64,000 nucleotides of DNA from Raineyella sp034933565 (GTDB taxonomy: Bacteria; Actinomycetota; Actinomycetes; Propionibacteriales; Propionibacteriaceae), in assembly GCF_034933565.1 (NCBI RefSeq), contig NZ_JAYFNG010000036.1:1-64000 (forward strand), read 5' to 3'. Position 1 is the first letter of the stretch, and the number at the start of each line of letters is the position of its first letter. The notes beneath the pieces are model-generated. The model was not told the DNA's origin and searched no databases. It worked only from the letters and a program-made list of their open reading frames with translations. Made by a program: the position numbers and the translations under genes. Below are positions 41,933 through 49,612 of this stretch, piece after piece.

Positions 41933-43202
41933 GGCTCATCATCTTCTTCCACATGGCATAGGCCCCGCGCATGCCGGTTTCGTCGGTGACGTGCGAGGTG
42001 GGCCAGCCCTCGGCACTGGGGGTCTCCCGGTTCAGGCCACGGTTGACCAGGATCGGCATCCGGGGAGCGCCGGCGGCGCCCAGCTGGACCCGTTCCCAGC
42101 CCTCGGCGTCGTCGGGACTGCCGAAGCCGAACGGGCCCTGGAAGTGCTCGTGGATCCGCAGCCGCTCCTGGTTGACGCACTCCGGTCCGCCGTCCATCCC
42201 CAGCGACATGTGCCAGATCTCGGTCTCATCGACGGAGATCGGGATGAGCACCCGGAAGAAGGCCAGCGAGAAGGACACGTTCGGGAAGGTGTTGAGATTG
42301 AACCCCGAGCCGTGCATGGAGCGGACGAACCGGCGGATCTGCTCGGGGGTGTACTCCCCGGAGGCCTCCAGCTCCGCCACCAGGTCGTCGAACCGCGGCT
42401 GCAGCGGGGCGCCGTCGTCGATGTCCAGGTCGGCGTTGGCCGGCGCCATGACCGCCACGCTGTGCCCGTTGCCGAGGTCGTGGGTGACCGCGGCCGGGTC
42501 GTTCATGAACGACATCATCTCGGCGGTCTCGGCGTCGATCGAGGCCATCCAGGACTTGTGCACCATCGGGAAGTGGTAGCCGTCGGTGGTGTTCTCCAGC
42601 TGGATCTTCCAGTTGCCCCGGAAGCGGAACTTGTGGATGCCGGTGACCTTGGTCGGGTACCCGTTGGTCTGCTTGAAGAACCGGTCGATCCAGATCTTCG
42701 CATCGCCGAGGAAGTCCTCCAGCGGCTCGGCGTCCTGGTTGAAAGTCGCCCAGATCATCCCGGCGTACGACTCGGTGCGCAGCCGCTGCAGCGGGAAGTC
42801 CTCCTTCTCGACGACTCCCTCGTAGCCCTCCGGGTACGGGATGCCGCGCAGCTTGCCGTCCAGGGCGTACGACCAGTTGTGGTACGGACAGGTGAAGCCG
42901 TTGGCCTTGCCGTTCGACTGGTCACAGACCGTGGCGCCACGGTGCCGGCAACGGTTCAGCAGGGTGTTGAAGCCACCCTTGCGGTCACGGGTGACGATCA
43001 CCGGCTGGCGCCCGACGTAGGTCGTCTTGAACGAGCCCGCCTCGGGGATCTCGCTCTCGTGGGCGACCCAGACCCACGTCGAGTAGAAGATCTTCTCCAT
43101 CTCCTCGTCGAAGATCGCCGGGTCGGTGTAGAGCTGGCCGGCGACACGGTCGGCCTCGGCGAGGTCGGGGTACGTGTCGACGACCCGGGGTGTGGTGGTC
43201 AT
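41925..43202 (-). CDS. iacC: Rieske dioxygenase alpha subunit (IacC-like)
   Basis: A 425-residue ring-hydroxylating oxygenase large subunit. The Rieske 2Fe-2S ligands lie in NRCRHRGATVCD and FTCPYHNWSY (residues about 88-112). The mononuclear iron site is in TTDGYHFPMVHKS (about 210-222), where the His residues and an upstream or downstream Asp bind iron. It dioxygenates an aromatic or indole-derived substrate, receiving electrons from the reductase encoded at 39640. In iac clusters this enzyme leads toward catechol. No catechol-cleavage genes are in the window. Confidence 0.92.
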   Translation of the reverse strand: MTTTPRVVDTYPDLAEADRVAGQLYTDPAIFDEEMEKIFYSTWVWVAHESEIPEAGSFKTTYVGRQPVIVTRDRKGGFNTLLNRCRHRGATVCDQSNGKANGFTCPYHNWSYALDGKLRGIPYPEGYEGVVEKEDFPLQRLRTESYAGMIWATFNQDAEPLEDFLGDAKIWIDRFFKQTNGYPTKVTGIHKFRFRGNWKIQLENTTDGYHFPMVHKSWMASIDAETAEMMSFMNDPAAVTHDLGNGHSVAVMAPANADLDIDDGAPLQPRFDDLVAELEASGEYTPEQIRRFVRSMHGSGFNLNTFPNVSFSLAFFRVLIPISVDETEIWHMSLGMDGGPECVNQERLRIHEHFQGPFGFGSPDDAEGWERVQLGAAGAPRMPILVNRGLNRETPSAEGWPTSHVTDETGMRGAYAMWKKMMSHD

Positions 43203-43224
43203 GTCGGCTCCATCTGGTCGGGTG

Positions 43225-43734
43225 TCAGGACAGCAGGTGCGCCATCGCCTCGGCGGCGACCGGGGTGGCGAAGAGGCGCTCGGTGGTGAAGTGGTGCATC
43301 AGGGCCGTGGGTGGCTGGTGCCGCTCGGCGGTCAGGGCGAAGGAGATGCGCAGCCGGGCGCAGCGCAGCTCGGCGCGCCCGTCGGGGTGCAGCGACAGCT
43401 GCTGCATCAGCCAGCGGCCCTCGGCCCGCTCCCGGCCCACCGGGTCGACCTGTCCGGTGCCCAGCAGATGGGCGTTGCGGACGAAGTGGTCGGCCGGCGG
43501 CAGGTAGCTGCCGACGAGTGCCTGGACCGCTTCGCGGCCCTCGGCCCGGCCGTACGTGCCGGCGTACTCGGGGCCCAGGCCCTCCCAGATGGCGTCCGGG
43601 GTGAACAGGGCGCCGATCCGGTCGAGGTCGGTGAGCGGGCCGGGCACGTCGCACAGGTCCAGGTAGCGGGTGAGGCAGGACGTGGCGGCGGCGATCGCCT
43701 CCAGTCGCGCCAGCCGGGTCTCCAGGGTGGCCAT
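43225..43734 (-). CDS. iacI: SnoaL-like protein in the iac position (IacI-like)
   Basis: A 169-residue protein of the SnoaL/NTF2-like fold (LTRYLDLCDVPGPLTDLDRI, DAIWEGLGPEYAGTYGRAEG, EGRWLMQQ). Such proteins are small isomerases, hydrolases or accessory subunits. The order A-B-this-C-D-E-F equals the published iac order, with iacI between B and C, and this is the main reason for the symbol. The ATG at 43734 starts two bases after the stop of the preceding gene. The open frame continues to 43809, but that part overlaps the upstream gene. Confidence 0.72.
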   Translation of the reverse strand: MATLETRLARLEAIAAATSCLTRYLDLCDVPGPLTDLDRIGALFTPDAIWEGLGPEYAGTYGRAEGREAVQALVGSYLPPADHFVRNAHLLGTGQVDPVGRERAEGRWLMQQLSLHPDGRAELRCARLRISFALTAERHQPPTALMHHFTTERLFATPVAAEAMAHLLS

Positions 43735-43736
43735 CG

Positions 43737-44102
43737 TCAGGCGGTGGGGACGTCCGACCGGATGGTCAGCTCCCGGCCGATCCGGGCCTCGATGGTGGCG
43801 TAGCGCCACAGCGCGTGCTCGCCGATCATCGTGGTGCGGAAGAGGTTGCAGACGTCGCGGACGGTCGGCTGGTCGACGACGTCGGCGAGGACGTAGCAGG
43901 TCCAGGGCCAGCCGGCCGACGGGCCGACCAGGTGGGAGTCGTCGTCCATGGTGCCGAGGACGGTGACGCCCTCAGTGGCCGCCAACTCGGCCAGCATGCC
44001 GGCGAAGGCGGTCCACACCATGCCGATCTGGCTCTTGGGAAGGTCGAAGAAGTTCTGGTTGATGCCCATGCAGAAGAGCACGCGCAGTGGTTGGTCGGTC
44101 AT
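43737..44102 (-). CDS. iacB: Small conserved catabolic protein (IacB-like)
   Basis: A 121-residue soluble protein with FCMGINQNFFDLPKSQIGMVW, VLGTMDDDSHLVGPSAGWPW and DVCNLFRTTMIGEHALWRY. These features and its place directly after an IacA-like gene suggest IacB, a small protein of unclear role in indole-acetate degradation. Independent evidence for function is lacking. The pattern of Met/Asp/His could bind a metal or flavin intermediate. It lies 26 bp after the iacA-like gene. Confidence 0.7.
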   Translation of the reverse strand: MTDQPLRVLFCMGINQNFFDLPKSQIGMVWTAFAGMLAELAATEGVTVLGTMDDDSHLVGPSAGWPWTCYVLADVVDQPTVRDVCNLFRTTMIGEHALWRYATIEARIGRELTIRSDVPTA

Positions 44103-44128
44103 CGGTCACTCCATCGGGATCGAGTCGG

Positions 44129-45286
44129 TCACGGGAAACTGGGCACCGCGGGCTGCTCGCCGAGCAGCACCGCGCCGGCGGCCTCGTACGTCGCCGAGGC
44201 CAACATCGCGTGCTGCGGCGGCACCAGGCCGTCCTGCAGGTAGCGCTGCAGCGGGTGGGTGGTGTAGATCGCGCCGGTGCCGGCCAGATCGAAGACGGCC
44301 AGCACCACGGCGCGCCCGACATGGGCGGCGTTCGTCGCGGCCAGCCGGAGCAGCGCGGTGGTCTCGTCGCTGATCTCGGTCCCGGCCTCGGCGAGGGCGT
44401 AGACCTCGCGGCTGGCCTGGTAGAACCAGGCGCGGGCGGAGCGCAGCTGCGCCTCGGCCCGGGCCAGGCCGATCTGGAAGGTGCCCTGGGCGCCGCGCCG
44501 GCGCCCGCCGGTGACACTGGTGCTGCGGCCGACGGCGTGGAGATGGTCGAGGGCGCCACGGGCCGCCCCGAGGGCGACCACGGCGAGCACCTGGGCGGCG
44601 TACGCCACCACCGGGTAGCGGTTGAGCGGTTCGTCGATGTTCGACGCCGAGCCGCGGATGAAGGTGCGCCCGGCGGGCACGAAGGCATCGGTGAGGTGCA
44701 GCTCGTTGGAGCCGGTGGCCCGCATCCCGGAGACGTCCCAGTTCGGGACGATCCGGACGTCCTCCGCGTCGAACACCGCGGTGCGCGGCCGGCCCTGGGC
44801 CTCCGGCCCGCCCTTCAGGCCGATGCCGAGCAGATCCGCACCGGCCGAGCCGCTGGCGAACTGCCACACCCCGGTGCACCGATAGCCGCCGTCGACCTCC
44901 TCGACCTCCTGCATCGGGAACTGGCCGGCGGAGAAGACGACGTCGGGGCCGTCGGCGTAGATCTCGGCCTGCGACTCCAGCGGCAGTGCGCCGAAGTAGA
45001 CCAGCGCCGAGCCGAAGCTGGCCACCCAGCCGGTGGCCGGGTCGACGGCCGCGATCTGCTCGATCCGGTCGAGGAACTCCGCCGGCGGCAGCGGCTCCCC
45101 GCCGAACATCGTCGGCGTCGAGGCGCGGTAGATGCCGGCCTTCTTCAGCAGGTCGATGTAGTCGCGGGGGACATAGCCCTGCTCGTTGAACTCGTCGCGG
45201 CGCTCCCGGAGGACCTCGAGGGCCTCCTGGAAGGCACGTTCGCGAGCCGGTCCCGCCGGTGCGGCCAGGTTCCGGTTGTTGCGCAT
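44129..45286 (-). CDS. iacA: Acyl-CoA dehydrogenase-like flavin monooxygenase (IacA-like)
   Basis: A 385-residue protein with the acyl-CoA dehydrogenase fold used by two-component flavin hydroxylases. Segments include IYRASTPTMFGGEPLPPAEF, AAVDPATGWVASFGSALVYF, NWDVSGMRATGSNELHLTDAF and PLQRYLQDGLVPPQHAML. The catalytic Glu of true dehydrogenases is not evident, consistent with the HpaB/DszC/IacA-type branch. It would use reduced flavin from the IacG-like protein to oxygenate the indole ring (inference). First gene of the run; ATG at 45286 with GGAG. The 185-bp gap to the divergent kinase should hold the operon promoter. Confidence 0.82.
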   Translation of the reverse strand: MRNNRNLAAPAGPARERAFQEALEVLRERRDEFNEQGYVPRDYIDLLKKAGIYRASTPTMFGGEPLPPAEFLDRIEQIAAVDPATGWVASFGSALVYFGALPLESQAEIYADGPDVVFSAGQFPMQEVEEVDGGYRCTGVWQFASGSAGADLLGIGLKGGPEAQGRPRTAVFDAEDVRIVPNWDVSGMRATGSNELHLTDAFVPAGRTFIRGSASNIDEPLNRYPVVAYAAQVLAVVALGAARGALDHLHAVGRSTSVTGGRRRGAQGTFQIGLARAEAQLRSARAWFYQASREVYALAEAGTEISDETTALLRLAATNAAHVGRAVVLAVFDLAGTGAIYTTHPLQRYLQDGLVPPQHAMLASATYEAAGAVLLGEQPAVPSFP

Positions 45287-45432
45287 CCGGGTCTCCGTTT
45301 CCGTGTCTGTTTCCGAGGTGCTGCCAACGTACGGAGGACGCCCCGGCAGGCACCATCGGTACTTCCCCGGCGGTCACTGAAGGTATTCCCTATTGCCCGG
45401 TGACTTGGGTGATCGGGGACGATGGAGGCTGC

Positions 45433-45470
45433 GCCGACCGGAGGAGGCCCGGCCGACCGGAGGAGGCCCG
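45433..45470. repeat. 19-bp perfect tandem duplication containing a ribosome site
   Basis: GCCGACCGGAGGAGGCCCG occurs twice, ending one base before the kinase ATG at 45472. Each copy carries a GGAGGAGG ribosome-binding sequence, so the site has been duplicated. Confidence 0.9.
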
Positions 45471-45471
45471 G

Positions 45472-46947
45472 ATGTTCCCCAGCTGCGACGACTACGAGCA
45501 GATGGCGCTGCACACCAGGACCGGCATCCTGGTCCATGAGGCCGTCTCGAAGAACATCATCTGGGCGAACCCCTCGGCCTGCCGGATGTTCGGCTTCACC
45601 CTCGAGGAGCTGCGCCCGCTCAAGGCCCACCACATGAGTGGGCGGGAGAAGGAGTTCCGCCGCGAGATCGGCGTGGCCTGGCTCCAGGAGGCGGTCGACC
45701 ACGGGAGCAGCCACCGACGCTGGAAGTACCGCAGCAAGGACGGCCGGGACTTCCTCACCGACGCGGTGGCCACCCTGGTCGACTTCCGGGACGGCCCGGC
45801 GGTGCTGGTGCAGTTCCGCAGCATCGACGCCGAGGTGGAGGTCGCCTCGGAGCTGGCCCGCACCACCGACTATCTGCAGCGGCTGATGGCGTACGCCTCG
45901 GCCGGGATCGTCCTGCTCGACGAGCAGAACCGGATCGTCGACATCTCCGACTTCGCCGCCCGGCTGTTCCACACCCCCGCCGCGGACCTGGTCGGGCGCC
46001 GGCTCTCCGAGATCGCCGTGCTCGACCCTCCGCTCGCCGACGCCGCACCGGCTGGCGGCACCGGATCCGGCGGCCCGGTGGAGTTCCGCCTCGAAGTGGC
46101 CGGTGCGGAGGGGCCGGTGTGGCTGTCGGGCCAGCTGGAGGACGTCGCCCACGACGGGATCGAGTCCCGCCTGCTGTCCCTGCGCGACATCACCGCCAAG
46201 GTCGAGTCGGAGCAGCGACACGCCTACCAGGAGGCCAACCTGCAGTACCTGAGCCGGTACAACGCGATGGGCGACATGGCGATGGTGATCGCCCACGAGC
46301 TGGGCCAGCCGCTCGCCGCCGCCGGCAACTTCCTCACCGGGATCAGGTCCCGGCTGACGGCCGACACCCTCGATCGCGACGACGCCCGGTACGCCGTCGA
46401 GCGGGCCGAACGCCAGCTCGCCCGGGCGGCCCAGATCGTGGCGAGCGTGAAGCGCTACGTCCAGCGGATCGAGAGCACCGCCGGGCGCCAGGACCTCAAC
46501 GCGATCATCGCCGAGAGCCTCTACTTCGTCCGGCTGCGCGCCGCCGAACGGGGCGTGACGGTCGAGGAGGAGCTCTGCGGGGAGTCACTGCCGATCAACG
46601 GGGAGAGCGTGCTGATCGGCCAGGTGATCCTGAACTTCTGCCTCAACGCGATCGACGAGGTCTCCCGGCCGGAGAACACCGACAAGCGCATCCGGGTGAC
46701 CAGCCGCCGCGAGCAGGGCCGGGCCTGCTGCGCCGTCACCGACTGGGGCCGCGGGATGGCAGCCGTCACCGGCGACCGGCTGCTCTCCAGCGCGTTCTCC
46801 AACAAGGTCGACGGATCGGGGATCGGCCTGGTGCTCTCCGAACGGATCGTCGAGCGCCACGCCGGCACGGTCACCATCGAGCGTCAGCGCCCGTCCGGCA
46901 CCGTCGTGACGATGCGCCTGCCGCTGGCGGAGGCCGACCGACGATAG
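45472..46947 (+). CDS. PAS-domain sensor histidine kinase of the aromatic cluster
   Basis: A 491-residue soluble kinase. Two PAS domains lie at about 8-125 (SKNIIWANPSACRMFGFTLE) and about 135-245 (LLDEQNRIVDISDFAARLF). The HisKA segment has phospho-His in DMAMVIAHELGQPLAAAGNF. HATPase_c follows with ILNFCLNAIDEVSR, DWGRGM and SGIGLVLSERIV. This FixL/TodS-like layout suggests sensing of a small aromatic or redox signal. The partner is probably the FixJ-type regulator at 38991. It is transcribed divergently from the iacA-like gene. ATG at 45472 is taken because of the GGAGGAGG site; the longer frame is unsupported. Confidence 0.9.
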   Translation: MFPSCDDYEQMALHTRTGILVHEAVSKNIIWANPSACRMFGFTLEELRPLKAHHMSGREKEFRREIGVAWLQEAVDHGSSHRRWKYRSKDGRDFLTDAVATLVDFRDGPAVLVQFRSIDAEVEVASELARTTDYLQRLMAYASAGIVLLDEQNRIVDISDFAARLFHTPAADLVGRRLSEIAVLDPPLADAAPAGGTGSGGPVEFRLEVAGAEGPVWLSGQLEDVAHDGIESRLLSLRDITAKVESEQRHAYQEANLQYLSRYNAMGDMAMVIAHELGQPLAAAGNFLTGIRSRLTADTLDRDDARYAVERAERQLARAAQIVASVKRYVQRIESTAGRQDLNAIIAESLYFVRLRAAERGVTVEEELCGESLPINGESVLIGQVILNFCLNAIDEVSRPENTDKRIRVTSRREQGRACCAVTDWGRGMAAVTGDRLLSSAFSNKVDGSGIGLVLSERIVERHAGTVTIERQRPSGTVVTMRLPLAEADRR

Positions 46948-46986
46948 CCCTCTACCCTGGAGGCACCACCTCCGGAGAGGACCACC

Positions 46987-47586
46987 ATGGACCCCCAGTC
47001 CCTGGCGCAGCGCGAACGCCACGCCCTGTGCGACCAGTTCCTCGAGGTCGATCCGCACCTTCCCACGCTCTGCGAGGGCTGGGTGGCGTACGACCTCGTC
47101 GCGCACCTGTGGGTCCGTGACACCGACCCGCTCGCCGGGCTCGGCATCGCCGTGCCCGCGCTCGGGTGGCTGCACGACGCCCGGATCGCCCGGGCCCGGC
47201 GTCGCCACACGTACGACGACCTGGTCGCCCGGGTCCGTCAGGGCCCCCCGGCGCTGCTGCGCCCCGCCGACCGGATGATCAACACGCTGGAATACCTGAT
47301 CCACCACGAGGACCTGCGCCGCGGCGCGACGTACGACGTTCCGGAGCGGGAGCTGACCGCGGCCGACGACGCGGAGATCGTGGCCCGGTTGGTCGGGCCG
47401 GCCCGGTTGACCCTGCGGTCGCGGCGGGTCCGTACGGTCCTGGTGGACGAGCGCAGCGGCCGGCAGGTCGTGGTGGGCAGCGGCCCCGGGCTGGTGACGG
47501 TCACCGGCCACCCCATCGAACTGGCGCTCTACGTCTTCGGCCGGGCCCGCGCCGCCCACCTCCGCGTCGAGCGGACCACCGGGTGA
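46987..47586 (+). CDS. TIGR03085-like DinB/maleylpyruvate-isomerase-fold protein
   Basis: A 199-residue protein with the metal-binding four-helix DinB-like fold. It begins LAQRERHALCDQFLEVDPHL, continues TLCEGWVAYDLVAHLWVRDT (first metal His) and has NTLEYLIHHEDLRRG (His-His-Glu-Asp). This matches the actinobacterial TIGR03085 family, related to mycothiol-dependent maleylpyruvate isomerase N-terminal domains. Function unknown. It follows the sensor kinase by 39 bp and could be co-transcribed, though a link to aromatic catabolism is only suggestive. ATG with GGAGAGGA upstream. Confidence 0.82.
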   Translation: MDPQSLAQRERHALCDQFLEVDPHLPTLCEGWVAYDLVAHLWVRDTDPLAGLGIAVPALGWLHDARIARARRRHTYDDLVARVRQGPPALLRPADRMINTLEYLIHHEDLRRGATYDVPERELTAADDAEIVARLVGPARLTLRSRRVRTVLVDERSGRQVVVGSGPGLVTVTGHPIELALYVFGRARAAHLRVERTTG

Positions 47587-47634
47587 CGGCGGCACCGGTT
47601 GGCCCCGGCGAGGGTGGGTCCGGCGGCCCCACCC

Positions 47635-48663
47635 TCACCGCGCCGGGCCGGTGCTGGCCCGGACGACCAGCCGGGTCGGCACCAGGATGCGCTTGGTGAC
47701 GCTGGTGTCCGGCTCGTCGAGTTGCTCGATCAGCGCCGAGACCAGTTCCCGACCGATGGTGACGAAGTCCTGGGCCACCGTGGTCAGTGGTGGCCAGAGC
47801 CACTCCGCCATCAGGTCGTCGAAGCCGACCACCGACACGTCCTGCGGCACCCGCCGACCCGCCTCGTGGAGGGCGCGCAGCACCCCCTGGGCCATCTCGT
47901 CGTTCCCGCAGAAGATCGCCGTCACCGACGGGTCCGCCGCCAGCACCTGCCCGGCGGCGTATCCCGTCCGCGGCGTCCAGTCACCCCGCAGCACCGGCGG
48001 GACGGCCCGTCCGGCCGCCCCGAGGGCCGCCACCCACGCCTCCTCACGTGCGGTCGCCTGCACCGAGGTGGTCGGCCCCGCCACGTGGTGGACCGTCCGG
48101 TGCCCGAGACCGAGCAGGTGCTCGACGGCCTGGCGGGTCCCGCCCGCCTGGTCGGTGCCGACCGCGGTGTGGCTGTCCGCGTAGCGGAAGTCGCCCACCA
48201 CGATCGGCATCCGGGGCGGCAGCTCCACCCGGGCCGGTGTCGGCGTCTCCAGCCGCAGCACCACCATGCCGTCGACCGACTGGCCCAGCTTGGTGAACGC
48301 CTCGAGCAGGTCCTCGGCGCTGGTCGAGGGGGTGTCGATCAGCATCACCGCGTAGTCCTCGTCGCGCAGCGCCTCGATCACCGCCTCGGTGATGTGCGCC
48401 TCACCGGTCCGGGACAACTGGTGACCGACCACGCCGATGGTGCGGAACGAGCCGTACCGCAGCGCCCGGGCGGCCCGGTTCGGCAGGTAGCCGAGCTGGC
48501 GCATCGCCGCCCGGACCCGCTCCGCCGTCGCCGGCCGGACCGACTGCTCGCCCCGGGCGACACGGGACACGGTCTGCGACGACACCCCGGCGACCCGGGC
48601 GACGTCGGCCATCGACACCGTCCGTCCGGCGTCCACCCGGCGGCGGACGGACGCGCCGCTCAT
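47635..48663 (-). CDS. LacI-family regulator of the galactose operon
   Basis: A 342-residue LacI/GalR regulator. A short basic N-terminal extension precedes the HTH SMADVARVAGVSSQTVSRV (about 17-36), and an effector domain follows (TIGVVGHQLSRTG, GFDDLMAEWLWPPLTTV). The ATG overlaps the galM stop (ATGA), so it is the last gene of the galactose operon. By context it likely binds the palindromes between galK and the symporter and responds to galactose or a derivative. Confidence 0.88.
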   Translation of the reverse strand: MSGASVRRRVDAGRTVSMADVARVAGVSSQTVSRVARGEQSVRPATAERVRAAMRQLGYLPNRAARALRYGSFRTIGVVGHQLSRTGEAHITEAVIEALRDEDYAVMLIDTPSTSAEDLLEAFTKLGQSVDGMVVLRLETPTPARVELPPRMPIVVGDFRYADSHTAVGTDQAGGTRQAVEHLLGLGHRTVHHVAGPTTSVQATAREEAWVAALGAAGRAVPPVLRGDWTPRTGYAAGQVLAADPSVTAIFCGNDEMAQGVLRALHEAGRRVPQDVSVVGFDDLMAEWLWPPLTTVAQDFVTIGRELVSALIEQLDEPDTSVTKRILVPTRLVVRASTGPAR

Positions 48664-49598
48664 GCCGGCGTCCCTCGGGACCCGCCTTCCAGGCGTAGCC
48701 CCCAGAACACGGTGTGCGTCGCACCGGGCTCGATCACCGCCAGGTCCTGGCGGCTGACGAACGCGTTCGCCGGGCAGGACATCGGCTCGGTCGCCACCCC
48801 GGTGCGCCGGTAGCGGCCGGCCTCCTTGAAGTCACCGGTGCAGACCTGCCAGTACCCCAGCGGCCGCTCCATCCACGCGGCGGCCGTCGAGCCGTCCGGC
48901 GCGGTGAGCCGGGCCCACGACTTCCCGTCGCGGTAGGTGGCCGAGCCGTACCCGTCGTCCAGCCGGATGGCGCCCAGCACCCGCGCGGTGGAGAAGTCCC
49001 GGTCCGCCGGCAGGGCCTCGGCCGCCACCGGCAGCAGCCGGTCGTCGGTGCGCAGCCAGCTGGCCGCGTCCACCTGCAGCCGGCACTCGTCGACGCTCGC
49101 GGTGCCCGGCGACAGCCACGGATGGAAGCCGACCCCGTACGGCGCCCGGCGCTCCCCGTCGTTGGTGGCCGACAGCCGCACCGTCAGCCCGTCGTCGGTG
49201 AGCCGGTAGTGCAGGTGCACGTCGAGGCGGAACGGGTAGCCCGGCACCGGGAGCAGATCCAGGGCGAGCTCGACGTGGCTGTCGGAGTGCCCCACCAGCC
49301 GCCAGGCGACACTGTGCACCAGCCCGTGGTTCGCCACGTGGCGGGCCGGTTCGGTGATCGGCAGCTGGTAGGTCCCGCCGTCGAACCGGTAGTGCCCGTC
49401 GGCCAGCCGGTTCGGCCACGGCAGCAGGATCGCGCCGTGCATCGAGGGAGGCAGCTCATCGGCACCGAACGGCACCACCACGTCACGGTCACCGACCCGG
49501 TAGCACCGCAACGCCGCGCCGCGCTCGGTGATCACCGCCTCCTGGTCGCCGTGGGTGATGGTGAACTGGCGCCCGGTAGGGCTGGGGGAGAGGGTCAT
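48660..49598 (-). CDS. galM: Aldose 1-epimerase (galactose mutarotase)
   Basis: A 312-residue mutarotase-like protein converting beta- to alpha-D-galactose. Family features include ILLPWPNRLADGHYRFDG, NHGLVHSVAWRLV with the catalytic-type His, YGVGFHPWLSPG with the second His, and VATEPMSCPANAF containing the conserved Glu region. It is encoded between the uridylyltransferase and regulator genes. ATG at 49598; stop overlaps the LacI gene. Confidence 0.9.
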   Translation of the reverse strand: MTLSPSPTGRQFTITHGDQEAVITERGAALRCYRVGDRDVVVPFGADELPPSMHGAILLPWPNRLADGHYRFDGGTYQLPITEPARHVANHGLVHSVAWRLVGHSDSHVELALDLLPVPGYPFRLDVHLHYRLTDDGLTVRLSATNDGERRAPYGVGFHPWLSPGTASVDECRLQVDAASWLRTDDRLLPVAAEALPADRDFSTARVLGAIRLDDGYGSATYRDGKSWARLTAPDGSTAAAWMERPLGYWQVCTGDFKEAGRYRRTGVATEPMSCPANAFVSRQDLAVIEPGATHTVFWGLRLEGGSRGTPA

Positions 49599-49612
49599 CT
49601 GGGCCTCCTGTC

